A model generated the notes under the pieces. That model was not told the origin of the DNA. It saw only the letters and a program-made list of their open reading frames with translations, and searched no databases. From Ramazzottius varieornatus (lineage: Eukaryota; Tardigrada; Eutardigrada; Parachela; Ramazzottiidae), in assembly GCA_001949185.1 (NCBI GenBank), contig BDGG01000002.1, positions 6,910,772 through 6,974,771 on the forward strand: 64,000 nucleotides of DNA, in the 5' to 3' direction. Both the position numbers and the translations under genes were made by a program. Positions 35,701 to 45,740 of the stretch are shown in pieces (position 1 is the stretch's first letter; each line of letters opens with the position of its first letter).

Positions 35701-35858
35701 CCGCAGTAAAATTCGACACCGGCGCCTTTGCTGCTAAGCTTTTGAGCTAAGTCAATGCGGTTGGAGTCTCATGAAAGACCAGTTGGATCAAAGAGCCTTT
35801 CAAAGAGACGTGCTGATCAATGTCACAGATCTCTTTCGGGAGATCGAATTTGTCATCA
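32779..35858. other. Long non-coding-looking region
   Basis: About 3 kb without a recognisable gene on either strand. It contains a TGACGTCA site (32863-32870), a half copy of the hairpin element (AAGTGGCGCCAC, 33330-33341) and the GGTGTAATTAC repeat cluster at 35181-35545. Confidence 0.5.
35181..35545. repeat. GGTGTAATTAC repeat cluster with nested inverted repeat
   Basis: GGTGTAATT occurs at 35182-35190 and 35237-35245, and as the palindrome GGTGTAATTACACC at 35532-35545. At 35237-35295 a 17-base arm (GGTGTAATTACGAGTCG) faces its inverse (CGACTCGTAATTACACC, 35279-35295), with an 18-bp direct duplication (AATTACGAGTCGCTCCGG) between. Probably the worn ends of one or more small DNA elements. 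Confidence 0.6.
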
Positions 35859-36261
35859 TTACAGTACATACCGCGCACTTTCACAGGGTCGACTCTGCTC
35901 TGGCTCCTCGGGCTCGTTGAAGCTTCTGTCTGGTGGAATCCGCCCATTTGCAGTATTGCACCAAAGGACTGCGCCACAAACAACATGGTCCTTGAATCCT
36001 TCAACGTCGAGCTGCACTTGACAAGAGCCAAAATCTGACAGGAAGTGCATTCCAAATCTTACCGCTTTGCTGATTATCTGCACTACCACGTTAACTACTT
36101 TCCCGCAACCTTTTTCGGCGTGTTGAGTGGATTCTGAGCTTCTTACCGCTGATGGAGCCGCACATGTATAGACTGGCACCTCTGGAAGGATGTCGACGGA
36201 TAACCAATCTGACTATGAATATTTTGTGATGGACCACTTTGAAGTGCACAGTTTCAGCCAT
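35859..36261 (-). CDS. Hypothetical small protein
   Basis: Two exons, 36261-36147 and 36034-35859, join in phase to 96 residues. It begins MAETVHFKVVHHKIFIVRLV, then ASLYMCGSISGDFGSCQVQL, and ends with an acidic, proline-rich tail after VVCGAVLWCNTANGRIPP. The start (FKV..., then LYMCGSI..FGS) faintly recalls the first strands of a CBM20 starch-binding domain, but the match is too short to rely on. Donor GTAAGA and acceptor CTTCCTGTCAG are good. The ATG is 68 bp from the start of the divergent receptor gene. It may be only the visible part of a gene or a chance frame. Confidence 0.35.
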
Positions 36262-36328
36262 GTAACTATATCCTCCACCCCCATTGATATCTTTGGCTCG
36301 AAATAAACCGCCTAATGACTGACGAAAG

Positions 36329-39300
36329 ATGGAAAATACGAGTGCTGAACTTTTCCCTCCGATTTACACCTTCGCCCAACTATCGAACAGGAGCGAGCCA
36401 ACTTCGAATATCCTAACCGAGAACTTCACAATTGGACTCAGTGAAGGACCTTTAGATCAAGCCAACCGTTGGATACAGGTAGCCAACAGTTGAAACAGTG
36501 TGATTAGTTAACTGGTTGTCAGTAGCATGGTTGGAAAGCCGCAGGGATAATTGTAGATTTTTCACTCAAATCTGATCTTGCATTTACGGTTTTTGCCTCC
36601 GGTGATATCCAGGTTTATGTACTGTTGACTCTTGCCGCTTTCGGTTTTGTCGGCAACGTCCTGATCATTGTAATCCTCCTCACCAAACGAGTCATCAGAA
36701 AATGCTTCACCCCCATCAACTTCCTGATCCTTCAGCTAGCTATTTCCGATCTCCTTGTCGTGGCTTTCTGCTTGTTCGCCGGTAAATATCAATATACGGG
36801 ATTTTGGCATATGGACTGAACCAGGCTGTTCTTCGAAGTGGCGCACTTTCTCAGGCCGAAAGCACTACTGACGTGCGCCACTTTGGAAAACGTCGAACCT
36901 GACAAGATTAATTTCCAAGCGGCATATTCATCTGGTCATGTCCCACACAGTAGACAGCGTCTCGTTGAGGATCTTGTTTCCGGGAAGTTCTGATGTTCAG
37001 TTCGGCGTTCTCGATCGCCAGTATTAAGTCCGCTGTATTTCAGATGCCGTGTGGAAAGCTACTTATTGCTGGTAAGCTAGGACACCCCAGAATTGAATAA
37101 TTTGATTTAACTGTTCCCAGTACAAGCAAAAATGCTTTACTTCCGGTTCCTAACCTTTTCAATTCACCGTTATATTCTTATCGACAAATAGGTCCAATCC
37201 ATGAAAGTCACCCTTTGTATATTTTTGTAGGTTGGGCGGGGATTTAATGTGCCGTTTCGTCAAATACATGCAAATGTAGGTCCCAGTGCCGGAAGAACTT
37301 TCAGTGCTTGTCATTAACTGCACCCAGAAGTGCAGTAAATGCTCCTGCAACACCTTTTTTGATCTTATTTGTATCTGCCCAAAAGGTTTTCGTTATATGC
37401 CTCCACCTTCATCATCGTGACAATCAGTTTAGATCGATGCATCGCCATTCTCAGTCCGATTTCTCGTCTCAGTCACCACCGAATGATGAAAGTCATTTCC
37501 TTGGGTGCATGGATTCTGGCTGCCCTCTGCAGCATACCTCAGGTGCGAATTCATCCAAAGAGTAAAGAGAGAGAAAGAGAGCAGACTTTAGGGATTTACA
37601 GTTATCACGCCTTCATAAGAATTCGGTCAAGAGACTTCGGTCAAAAACAATATCATCCGGTTGCAATACGAAGAAACCTTGGCTACTGTAAAACAAGGGC
37701 GTGGTCATCCCATTGCCTTGTTACATTAAACCAGGGGGATCATTCATCTGATTCTGAGAATTAATGAAATTATGAATACCTTAATCAACCAAATATTGAA
37801 GGGGCCGGTTATTTCGTGGGTGATTTTTGCAGGTATTTATATTTAGTGTGCAGAAGGCACCATTCGCCATCAATGGTATTCCAGAGTTCTACCAGTGCGT
37901 GACCCACGGTAATCCCGCCTACCAGACAGTCAATATCCGGCTCCAGAATCGAACATTTTGATTAATGCTTTCTAAACGACCTCATTCTTTTGGTCCACAG
38001 GAGCCTACACAGAGGAATGGCAGGAACCTGCGTACATCGTCTTCACATTTTGCATCATGTTCGCCGCGCCACTGTCTCTTATCATCCCTAGCTACATTTT
38101 AATTTTCGCCAAAATCGCACGTGAATCAAACATGAGCGGTGTTTCTTCTACAATAACAGGTAACGAAAAGCTAATCTAGAAGACTGAATAGGGGTCCACT
38201 TTGCGGGGTCACGAACCCTTGGACACCCTAAAAGCTTCTGGTTGGACATATTGAGAGCTGGTGCCATTGACAAATCGTACGTAATGATGTATGCGTGGAA
38301 GGAAGCAATTACTCTACGACGATCCATCAGAAATCTTCTTTCAATGCGTTTTGTACAGGTTCGAAAGAGGTTGAGCGATAGTTCCACGTTCTTAAAATAA
38401 ATAAATAAGGTGAAGTACGTAAATATGAAACGCTTTCTCGGGGTGAACTTCGGAATCAATGACAATTAGCAGGTGGTCCTGCTTCCGAACAGTGGGTCCC
38501 CACATATTACTGTACTTAAGCGAATATGTTGGCACAGTTTCCAGCTCCAAATACCGGAAAGTCATAAATCCTCCCTCATTTTCTTAGGATTGGGAAGATT
38601 ATCAGCTTTTGCTGGGTTCTTCCCCGAATCTTTAGTTGTAACGAAAACGAGATATTATATATCTTAAGCTAACAACACTAGCATTAGTTTTACTACCCTG
38701 GCTTGTGAAGATATTTTTATTTTTTGACACGCTTTCCTACCGCAAGAAATAGTCAATTTATCCAGCACAGATCACTGAACAAATTTCAAAAAACTTCCGG
38801 GTTATTTCGGTCCGCATTTTCGAAACGAAAACTGGTTAGTCCAAGGTTAGTCCGAGGTTAGTACAAGGTTTATGGAGTGACGTATTTAATTTGTAAATTC
38901 ACGGCTGAGTTGAAAATCTTTGTTATTTTTTAGAGAAATGTCGACCAGGACTAACAGCGACGTCATACAAACGGACCAGTTCCCAGCGGTTAAACTCCGG
39001 CTCCTTTTCCGTGGGACAATTACGGCGCGATCTTCTGATGAAGAAGGCGAAAATGAAAGCCCTCTTTATTTCGATCTTGGTAATCGTCACGTTTATCGTT
39101 TGCTGGGGTAAGATTATGTAACACACCTTGTAACACACGACTTTTTTTGACAATTATGTCGAGTGCTTCTATAGATAACATGTAGGGTTCAGTGCTGCGT
39201 GCAAGTTAAGTGGTGCCCAAAATTCGTTCTTCGCTTTGCAGCTCCCTACTACGTCTGCATGATCTATTACGTGATCGTCAGCAAGGACCGGTCCGGCGAC

Positions 39301-39851
39301 CCCTCAGCGCAGTACATGTTCCAAGTCATCTTCTTCTTTGGGTAAGCTCTCGCCAATCAGGAACCCGGCAAACAATCTCGAAATGTCCGTTGTCCCAAGT
39401 GGCGCAGTTTCCTTTGCTATTGACTAGAAAAGTGCGCCACTTGACACAAAGACCATCCGAAACTGCGTGCCGGCCTCCCAACTGCACTTCTCAGCCGTTC
39501 GAAACAATGGTATGAATTTACAGAATGAGTAACAGTGTTCTAAACCCGCTACTCTACGGAGCGTTCCACATGGTAAACAAGTCTCAAACATGCTGGAGGA
39601 AGTGCTTCAAGAGACATCGTCGGCATTCAGCCACAGAATCCGCCGCGGGAAGTTTCTACCGGCGCGAGAGTACCATGGGTCCACATTACAGCCATCACAC
39701 TCCTCTCGAGACGAAATTCAGCCGTATGAGTAATCTTTCCACACAGCGGATCGCTTCCTTTGACGCGGCTTATCACCCGCCACTGGGTTCACAAGGCTTC
39801 AGCAGCGTCAGACGCTCTTCTTATCACCCGGGATTGCGGGTGGCTCTGTGA
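36329..39851 (+). CDS. Neuropeptide GPCR of the GnRH/AKH/corazonin receptor group
   Basis: Rhodopsin-class receptor for a peptide hormone at the cell surface. Ten exons: 36329-36478, 36613-36781, 37044-37071, 37231-37275, 37386-37542, 37833-37908, 38001-38159, 38934-39107, 39242-39341, 39524-39851 (461 residues). The extracellular N-terminus has N-glycosylation sequons (NRS, NFT). TM1 has GNVLIIVILL, TM2 LAISDLLV, TM3 CRFVKYMQMFSLYASTFII then DRC in place of DRY, ECL2 QCVTHG, TM6 FIVCWAPYYV, TM7 MSNSVLNPLLYG. QCVTHG, CWxPYY and the TM3 sequence are typical of the GnRH/AKH/ACP/corazonin superfamily; the ligand cannot be read from sequence. Every intron phase matches. Introns 2 and 9 carry the hairpin element. 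Exons 3 and 4 are 28 and 45 bp. Confidence 0.85.
36825..36900. repeat. Intronic hairpin element in GPCR intron 2
   Basis: Arms AAGTGGCGCAC (36836-36846) and GTGCGCCACTTT (36873-36884), followed by GGAAAACGTCGAACCTGACAAG. Intron 36782-37043. Confidence 0.88.
39380..39455. repeat. Intronic hairpin element in GPCR intron 9
   Basis: Arms AAGTGGCGCAG (39397-39407) and GTGCGCCACTTG (39432-39443); the loop reads TTGCTATTGACTAG. Intron 39342-39523. Confidence 0.88.
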
Positions 39852-40574
39852 TCTTCCAAGACGACTTATCTCAAAACTTTATTGCATCTCCGGGACGAAG
39901 TTCCTCCAGCTCGCGTTAATGGGGCGACGAAGACCGATCTCAGTCCATTACACTGTCAAGATTGGATCACAGCGACGCACGGTCACACTTCGTGGAACTC
40001 TCTTCTCGGTATCTCCTCTCTGTGATATGTATGAGCACAGTGGCTTATAATGAGCCAGATCGTCAGTCGTGGACCGACAAGGTCCACGCAGACCATTAAT
40101 ATTCTTGGAATTGATGCTCTGTGAATATGTCTTTGCCGAAACAAGGACGTACGTTTTCAGGAGAATTTATTTCATTCAAATTAATTCCGGCCTTTTGTAC
40201 AGGAAGAGCTTTTAGACAAGGAGGGTTGACTGCAACCCATGAGCTTTCGCCTCCGACTTTGCTCGAGAACGAGAATAGAGTTCCTTGCGGTTGGGTTTCC
40301 GTCCAGTGGGGAACCGGGGATGTGGTCGATAACTGTGACGTAACGCTAACCGATCGATGCGGTGAAAGTTGTTGAGTCGGTAAAGCGGATTAGTGAAGTT
40401 GAAGATTGGTTCGATTTTATTAGTACGCAGGGTTCTCTAGGGATTACAAGAGATTATTCGTAACAGGAAGAATATGCTGAAAAGAGGACGTGCAACAAAG
40501 CCACTTCTAAAATTGACCCAAAATCAATGAGCTTCGAACTTTCGGATTTAGTAAACAGTTTTAATACGAGATGT
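39852..40574. other. Convergent intergenic region (GPCR / ZCCHC4)
   Basis: Holds the 3'UTRs of both neighbours. Short frames only; no gene recognised. Confidence 0.4.
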
Positions 40575-42013
40575 TTACGACGGGGTTCTTTGCAGACATT
40601 TCTCCGCGTGACAGCGCTGACATTTGACGCAATGGTGATAATCAGGCTTGACGCAGCGATTGCACTTGCCGCAGTGCCACCATGATTTCCCATCTGTAGA
40701 TGGACATTTTGCGCAAGCAAAACAATGCCTGTTTTCCGAAGCGGAAAAGCGCTGACAGTCCGCGCAGAACCAATATCCTTCCTCAAAAGGATGCTTTATT
40801 TTCTCCGGTTCCATATTAGTGAAGAGACGAACCGGAGAACCTCGCTTGTTGACTAACGTGCCTTTCTGAGCTTTAAACTTGTTATGGTTATCATACTCGA
40901 TCTTGTAATCCAGCATGTGAAAATGAGGAAATTCCCGCAGGACGTGTTTTTCGAAGAAGTATGGAAAGACCCACAAAACACTGCCTTCACTCCCGATATC
41001 CGCAAAGATTTGTCTGAGATTGTTTGCTAAAACTTCGACACGTCCCGCAAACGGCGGATCCATTACCATTAACAGATCCTTCGACTCTCCTCTACTCACG
41101 AATGCCATGTAATTTTCTCGACCACTTGTCTTGTAAAAGTGGTGATTGAACATGTTGTACTGCGCAAACTGTTCTGGCGTGAAATAACGCTCGAAACGTC
41201 CATCAATATCCAGGAGGAAGTTGGACGAGCCCTTCCCTTCAGACGACGCTTCTTCGAACAAGCGAGGACAGCCCACGTATAACACTCTTTTTTCCTGAAA
41301 CAATAAACAAGCGAACAATAGAGCAACGACTACCAGCTCAAAGGACTACAGTCTACACCACCAGTTCGAGATACAAGTGTTCCGGCAGCTGCACACAGGG
41401 AACCAGTCTTATCCATGCAGTCCCCAAGTATGCATGGATAAGACTTAGCACCTCAAACTTAGCACCTCATTCACGTTACTACCTTTGCAGCCTTCAGGAT
41501 GTTCAGCAGGAACTTGAGCGACTTGTCATCGAAAAAGTACTGCGCTTCGCCTCGTTCTTCGTCCAGCGGAGGAAGAAATCGCGAAGGGAATCGGGTATCG
41601 ACTTTCTGTAGGTTCTTGTGCTTATGTGAGCTCACTTCGTCTTCCTCTAGAAGCCGTCCGCAATGTCCGCAGAACCATCCCTCTCGGGGAAGAGATCCTC
41701 CTGTGCTTTCGACAGCGTCAAACTTCCGCTTTCTGTCTTTTCCCGAGAGCCTCGGGCTTTGTGAAGGTACTTCTTGGGTGGATTTCGCAGGGATGACACC
41801 TTGTTTCCCGGGTTTGTGACAGGGAATCTTCAGACGACATTTCTTTGATTCTCTGTAAGCGGAGCAGGCGTAGAAAGATTCGGTGATGGCAGAAGGCTTC
41901 TTGGTCGATGCACGGTGGAAGAGTATCATCGGTCCATGTGGGCACTGAGGATTGTTTTCAAGACCTGTCAGGTCCACCTGGAAAGAGTCCCGGTAAGCAT
42001 TACGGTGCGCCAT
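40575..42013 (-). CDS. ZCCHC4: ZCCHC4-type rRNA N6-adenosine methyltransferase
   Basis: In animals ZCCHC4 methylates one adenosine of 28S rRNA in the nucleolus. Two exons, 42013-41483 and 41294-40575 (416 residues; human 513). Order: a GRF-type zinc finger (NPQCPHGPMILF...FYACSAYRESKKC), a C2H2-like motif (GWFCGHCGRLL), the SAM-binding fold starting RVLYVGCPRL, LLDIDGRF and YNMFNHHFY, the catalytic motif MVMDPPFAG, WVFPYFFE, then the cysteine-rich region (CADCQRF, CFACAKC, WWHCGKCNRC, HHCVKCQRC). The CCHC knuckle that names the human protein is not found after this; the frame stops at 40575. The start is uncertain: the frame stays open upstream to ATG 42514. Divergent from NDUFAB1, so a shared promoter is likely. 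Confidence 0.9.
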
Positions 42014-42549
42014 CTGGAAAAGAATGCGGGATTGCTGGATGATGCCTTTTTGCACGATGTTCATCAGTCCCTCAGCAGATTCAAGAAACTCCCGTCCGCG
42101 AGTAGCGTCGTACCAGATGTTCGAACTTGGAGACCTTGCAATGAAACTTGTTGATCCAACTCTAAACGGATGAAACTTCGAGATCAATTTCAGGTATATC
42201 ACCGGATAGGACCAGAAGACCAGACCAATTTCAATAAAGAGATTGCGTAAAACCAAGACACAGCCTGCAGTTGATTTGTCTATCTTGATTGACAAACGCT
42301 CGACCGCTGTTGGACTCTCTGATCGAGTAATCCAACTAACCTTTCGGGACCTGCCAGAACGCCATCGGACACTTCCCGCTCCGTCGCTGCTTCGGAACAG
42401 AAGGTGCGTATTACAAGATGTGTAGGTTGCTCGAGGAATGTCGAGGAAGCTAAGGTCAGCTTTGATGTGATGTGGATAGACTGGCCGATCACAATTGCGC
42501 ATCTTGTAAGGCATGAATAGTCCTGAAGTCTTCGGTTGTTGCAGGAATC

Positions 42550-43068
42550 ATGTTTGCTTCACGGGTTATCCGAAGCGCTATGAAGCTGACTGGCGCAAGA
42601 TCTTTCGCTATCTTCGCGCACCCATTACCAGCCGGAAATGCCGGCACAAGCTACTCTAGCGGTATTGTCTCCCACAGCCGATTTCAGATAGCCCCATTGA
42701 CTGCTGTCCTACGGACATACGCGGACTATAGACCAAGAGTCCAGGTTCCCGAAGCCGAAGTTCGCAAACGCATAATGTACATTTGCCAGAATTTCGACAA
42801 GATTACAGCGGACAAGCTGACGGAAGAGTCAAACTTCATGAGCGATCTCGGACTGGATAGCCTGGATCATGTCGAGCTTATCATGGGCGTTGAGGACGAG
42901 TTTGGCTTCGAAATCAACGACGACGATGCGGAGAAGCTCCTTACCCCTAACGATATTGTGAAATATGTAGTAAAGAGGCAGACACCTTCCGACGATCCTG
43001 TCACGAATCTATTTACCGGTAAGACTCGGGAGCGGAATAGGTGCGGACCGCCATGGCGCTGCGCATAG
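42550..43068 (+). CDS. NDUFAB1: Mitochondrial acyl carrier protein
   Basis: Carries acyl chains on a 4'-phosphopantetheine arm for mitochondrial fatty acid and lipoate synthesis and is a subunit of respiratory complex I. The first 75 or so residues are basic and Ser/Ala-rich, like a matrix-targeting peptide. The ACP fold follows: VRKRIMYICQNFDKI, then LGLDSLDHVELIMGVEDEF, where the serine of DSLD is the attachment site, and ending DIVKYVVKR. The tail after this is longer than usual. A GTAAG donor at 43019 would end the coding exon at 43018, and an exon from about 43380 could close the protein with a few residues (..GQQGL); the unspliced frame stops at 43068. The C-terminus is therefore uncertain. 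Confidence 0.9.
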   Translation: MFASRVIRSAMKLTGARSFAIFAHPLPAGNAGTSYSSGIVSHSRFQIAPLTAVLRTYADYRPRVQVPEAEVRKRIMYICQNFDKITADKLTEESNFMSDLGLDSLDHVELIMGVEDEFGFEINDDDAEKLLTPNDIVKYVVKRQTPSDDPVTNLFTGKTRERNRCGPPWRCA

Positions 43069-43703
43069 TGCGCAATAGCCTAAGCCAATGTGCAAAAAAT
43101 TGGTGCCCGAATGTAGTGCTCGTCATGTGACCATCGTTCCGAATTCGGGCCGATTAATTTCGACGAATCTAGCTTCGCCTACGGGACGGCTCAATGGGTG
43201 TAGCGTACGTACACGGCTTGCACATCGCTTTGAGCCGTGACGTCAAGCTCAACATTGCCATTCCCCAGCTGTTTGCCACATTTGAATTTTCCAGCGCCAT
43301 GGCTGTGCGGTTACCCTGTTGTAGCGTCCTGTTCCGATATTATAGCATATTATAGCAATGGTCTTTCTTGGTTCGCAGGTCAACAAGGGTTGTGAGGCGG
43401 GGCTGGCGAGAAACATATTTTCGCAGCGTGATTATCTGAAAGCTTTTAGGTATGAGTGCATTCTCGAGGAACTCAGCGTGATTGAGAGGGTTCATCATAG
43501 AACACCGTTAGATGCTGAAACCTTATCGTATTCTTCGAACCTTATGATTATGGATGCAAATCGTGTCAGTGTAAAAAGTGAGATGCCTTCGGGTAGCTTT
43601 CGGTTTGGTGATGAAATTATTTTATCTCTGTCTGTACAAGGATCAAGCATTCTGGATCAAGGATGCGAGCACACTTTCTTCCGTATCTGAATAATATAAG
43701 ATT
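43069..43703. other. Convergent region between NDUFAB1 and COA4
   Basis: Contains a TGACGTCA at 43238-43245 and possibly the last NDUFAB1 exon near 43380. No independent gene recognised. Confidence 0.4.
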
Positions 43704-43913
43704 TCACCTATGTATCAGATTTTGAGGATTACGATTATTCATGCACTCTTTGAATTGCTGAACGAGGTCTTGGCATTTCCTCCAGTCCTGTTTTTCCGCC
43801 ATACATTCTTGCAAAGCATGGTGGATATCTAAGCATCCCGTTTTCTGGATTGCCTTCGCAACAGGATCTTCTTCGTCTTCCGTCGCAGAAGTAACATTCT
43901 TTTGCTCCGACAT
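43704..43913 (-). CDS. COA4: Cytochrome c oxidase assembly factor 4 (twin CX9C protein)
   Basis: Small intermembrane-space protein needed to assemble complex IV, imported by the MIA40 relay. One exon, 69 residues from the ATG at 43913 (MSEQKNV). It has an acidic N-terminal stretch (EDEEDPVAKAI) and a twin CX9C pair: C-LDIHHALQE-C and C-QDLVQQFKE-C, exactly nine residues apart. The context TGC..HALQECMAEKQDWRKCQ..VQQFKECM is that of COA4/CHCHD8 (FAVQECMAQHQDWRQCQ). The frame is open upstream to an ATG at 44057; the shorter start fits the family length. Divergent from PSMB7. Confidence 0.9.
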   Translation of the reverse strand: MSEQKNVTSATEDEEDPVAKAIQKTGCLDIHHALQECMAEKQDWRKCQDLVQQFKECMNNRNPQNLIHR

Positions 43914-44405
43914 GCTGGTAAATTCAGGTCCGTATGCTGCAAGCTGAAGCGGGATCACGGTCACCATGTGTGAAGGTCTACTACTTGCCAAGGATCCAAA
44001 CCATCTTAGGCTGAGTCCTCCGTCAACTTCCGGTTCCGTGATTTGATGAGAGAACAAACTGAAGTCAGATACTCAGATTGAACAGATTCTTCGGAAATTT
44101 AGAATGCTAAAAAGTTTCCGATAATCAAGCGTGATGTTCAATCAAGCGAAAAAGCACTGAGCTCGGGGCGGCTAATTTTGAGAACGATTTACCACTTCCC
44201 CCCCCCCTTCCCCCGGCCAGGACCTGTGCAAAATATGTCAACCAGGGGCCGAAACAGACCATCGAGCAGAAAATGCAACTCATTGTTTAGCGTGAAGTTT
44301 CGGAAAGAGAACTCCTGCTTCATCCCCTCGTCTTCCTCTTCCGCATGTATCTTCCTCCCTACTGAAAGGACCCAGCGTTATCGGGAGGTTTGCTTGCTCG
44401 CTTAG

Positions 44406-44500
44406 GTAAGTTAACAACCTGACGTTTGTTTTTTCTGGCGACGCCGTATATATGGATTCGTGTATGCGAATCAATGCCTCTATTTTTATTTCTTACCCTA
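44406..44500 (+). other. 5'UTR intron of PSMB7
   Basis: A strong donor (CTTAG then GTAAGTTAAC) at 44405/44406 and a pyrimidine-rich acceptor ending TTACCCTAG at 44500 lie six bases before the PSMB7 start codon. This suggests a short leader intron. Confidence 0.55.
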
Positions 44501-44506
44501 GGCAGA

Positions 44507-45515
44507 ATGGCCACAGCCACGTTTTTTGATCCGGAAAGCTCGGGATTTCAGTTCGACAACTATGCGCGGAATCAGCAGCTGGTGAAACAAGGGATCAAGC
44601 CTCCGAAGTTGATGAAGACAGGTACTACCACGACTGCCGTCATCTTCAAAGGTGGCGTTGTTCTCGGAGCTGACACTCGAGCCACCGGCGGAAACATCGT
44701 CATGAACAAGAACTGCTCCAAGATACATTACCTCGCTAAGAATATGTACTGCTTGGGTGCTGGAACTGCGGCTGATACGGAATACACCACTCGACTGATG
44801 GCAGGTAAAGTGGAGCGAAAATACAGGGCTGTTTGAGAGAAAGGAGTTTAATCGGCCACCTATACTGACTGACGTCGTACAGTCGGATCTGGGGTGGCCG
44901 ATTTGTTCATTCTGCCTGCTGTTATGAGTTCGTGCAGCACTAACAACATGTAAAACAGGACGATGTTTTTTCGTAGGTAAACTGGAACTGCTAGCCATGT
45001 CGATGCGTCGTATCGTGCCTGTCAAATCCGCGGTTCGAATGTTGAAGCAGATGCTGTTCCGATATCAAGGCCACGTCTCTGCCGCTTTGATCGTCGGAGG
45101 GGTTGACATGTTGGGACCTAAGATCGTGAGTATCGCTCCTCACGGCTCCAGTGACAACGCGCCTTACTTGGCCATGGGTTCTGGAAGTATCGCTGCCATG
45201 TCAGTGCTGGAGACCAACTTCCGCCCGGACATGACTGCCGAGGAAGCCGTGAAGCTGGTCCGTGATGCCATCAACGCCGGTGTGACCAACGATCTCTTCT
45301 CCGGTTCCAACATTGACATCTGTGTCATCACAATCGACGGAGCGCAAGTCATTCGTCCGTATGAGCAGAACCAACCGGAAGTGCTGAAGAAAGCAAACAA
45401 CTATACCTTCCCACGAGGAACGACGACTGTCCTGAGCCAAGGTGTCCGCAAGGTGGACTATCATATTGTCAGTACCGAAATCCGCAAGACCGACGAAGAA
45501 CCGATGGAGACCTAG
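44507..45515 (+). CDS. PSMB7: Proteasome subunit beta type-7 (beta 2)
   Basis: Trypsin-like catalytic subunit of the 20S proteasome. Two exons, 44507-44804 and 44977-45515 (278 residues; human 277). The propeptide ends KTG and mature Thr1 begins TTTTAVIFKGGVVLGADTRA, with the catalytic Asp17 and Lys33 surroundings intact (GADTRAT..NKNCSKIHYL). Further family marks: GAGTAADTEYTTRL, MLKQMLFRYQGHVSAALIVG, APHGSSDNAPYLAMGSGS, and NDLFSGSNIDICVI. The C-terminal arm, which in the yeast and human subunit clamps beta 3, is present (RPYEQNQPEVLKKANNY...). ATG 44507 follows a 5'UTR intron. Convergent with rhotekin. Confidence 0.97.
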
Positions 45516-45703
45516 ATTAGCTGATTAGTTTTCTGCAATTTGTAAATGGTCGAGACTTTCATAACAACATGCGGATGCTTTTTATGGCGAAGTGGAGATC
45601 GCATTGCATTGTCGTTCTACATGAGAATAACAGAAAATCATCCTCACATTTTCTTCCGAAATTTCCAGAGCTCGTCTCCGTGGAAAGGTCATACCATAAA
45701 GAA

Positions 45704-45709
45704 AATAAA
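45704..45709 (+). terminator. Poly(A) signal AATAAA of PSMB7
   Basis: 190 bp past the PSMB7 stop and 32 bp before the stop codon of the convergent rhotekin gene; cleavage 10-30 bp downstream would place the end at the rhotekin stop. Confidence 0.5.
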
Positions 45710-45740
45710 TTATTTAGACTAAAGTTTCTGCGAACTGCTT

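Noticed and set aside
42014-42514. 167-residue N-terminal extension of ZCCHC4
   Set aside because: The frame is open but the extra sequence has no similarity to ZCCHC4 and would leave only 35 bp to the divergent NDUFAB1 start. A start at 42013 or 42064 is more likely, though not proven.
43358-43690. Plus-strand frame between NDUFAB1 and COA4
   Set aside because: No family resemblance; it begins inside a possible NDUFAB1 intron and looks like chance.
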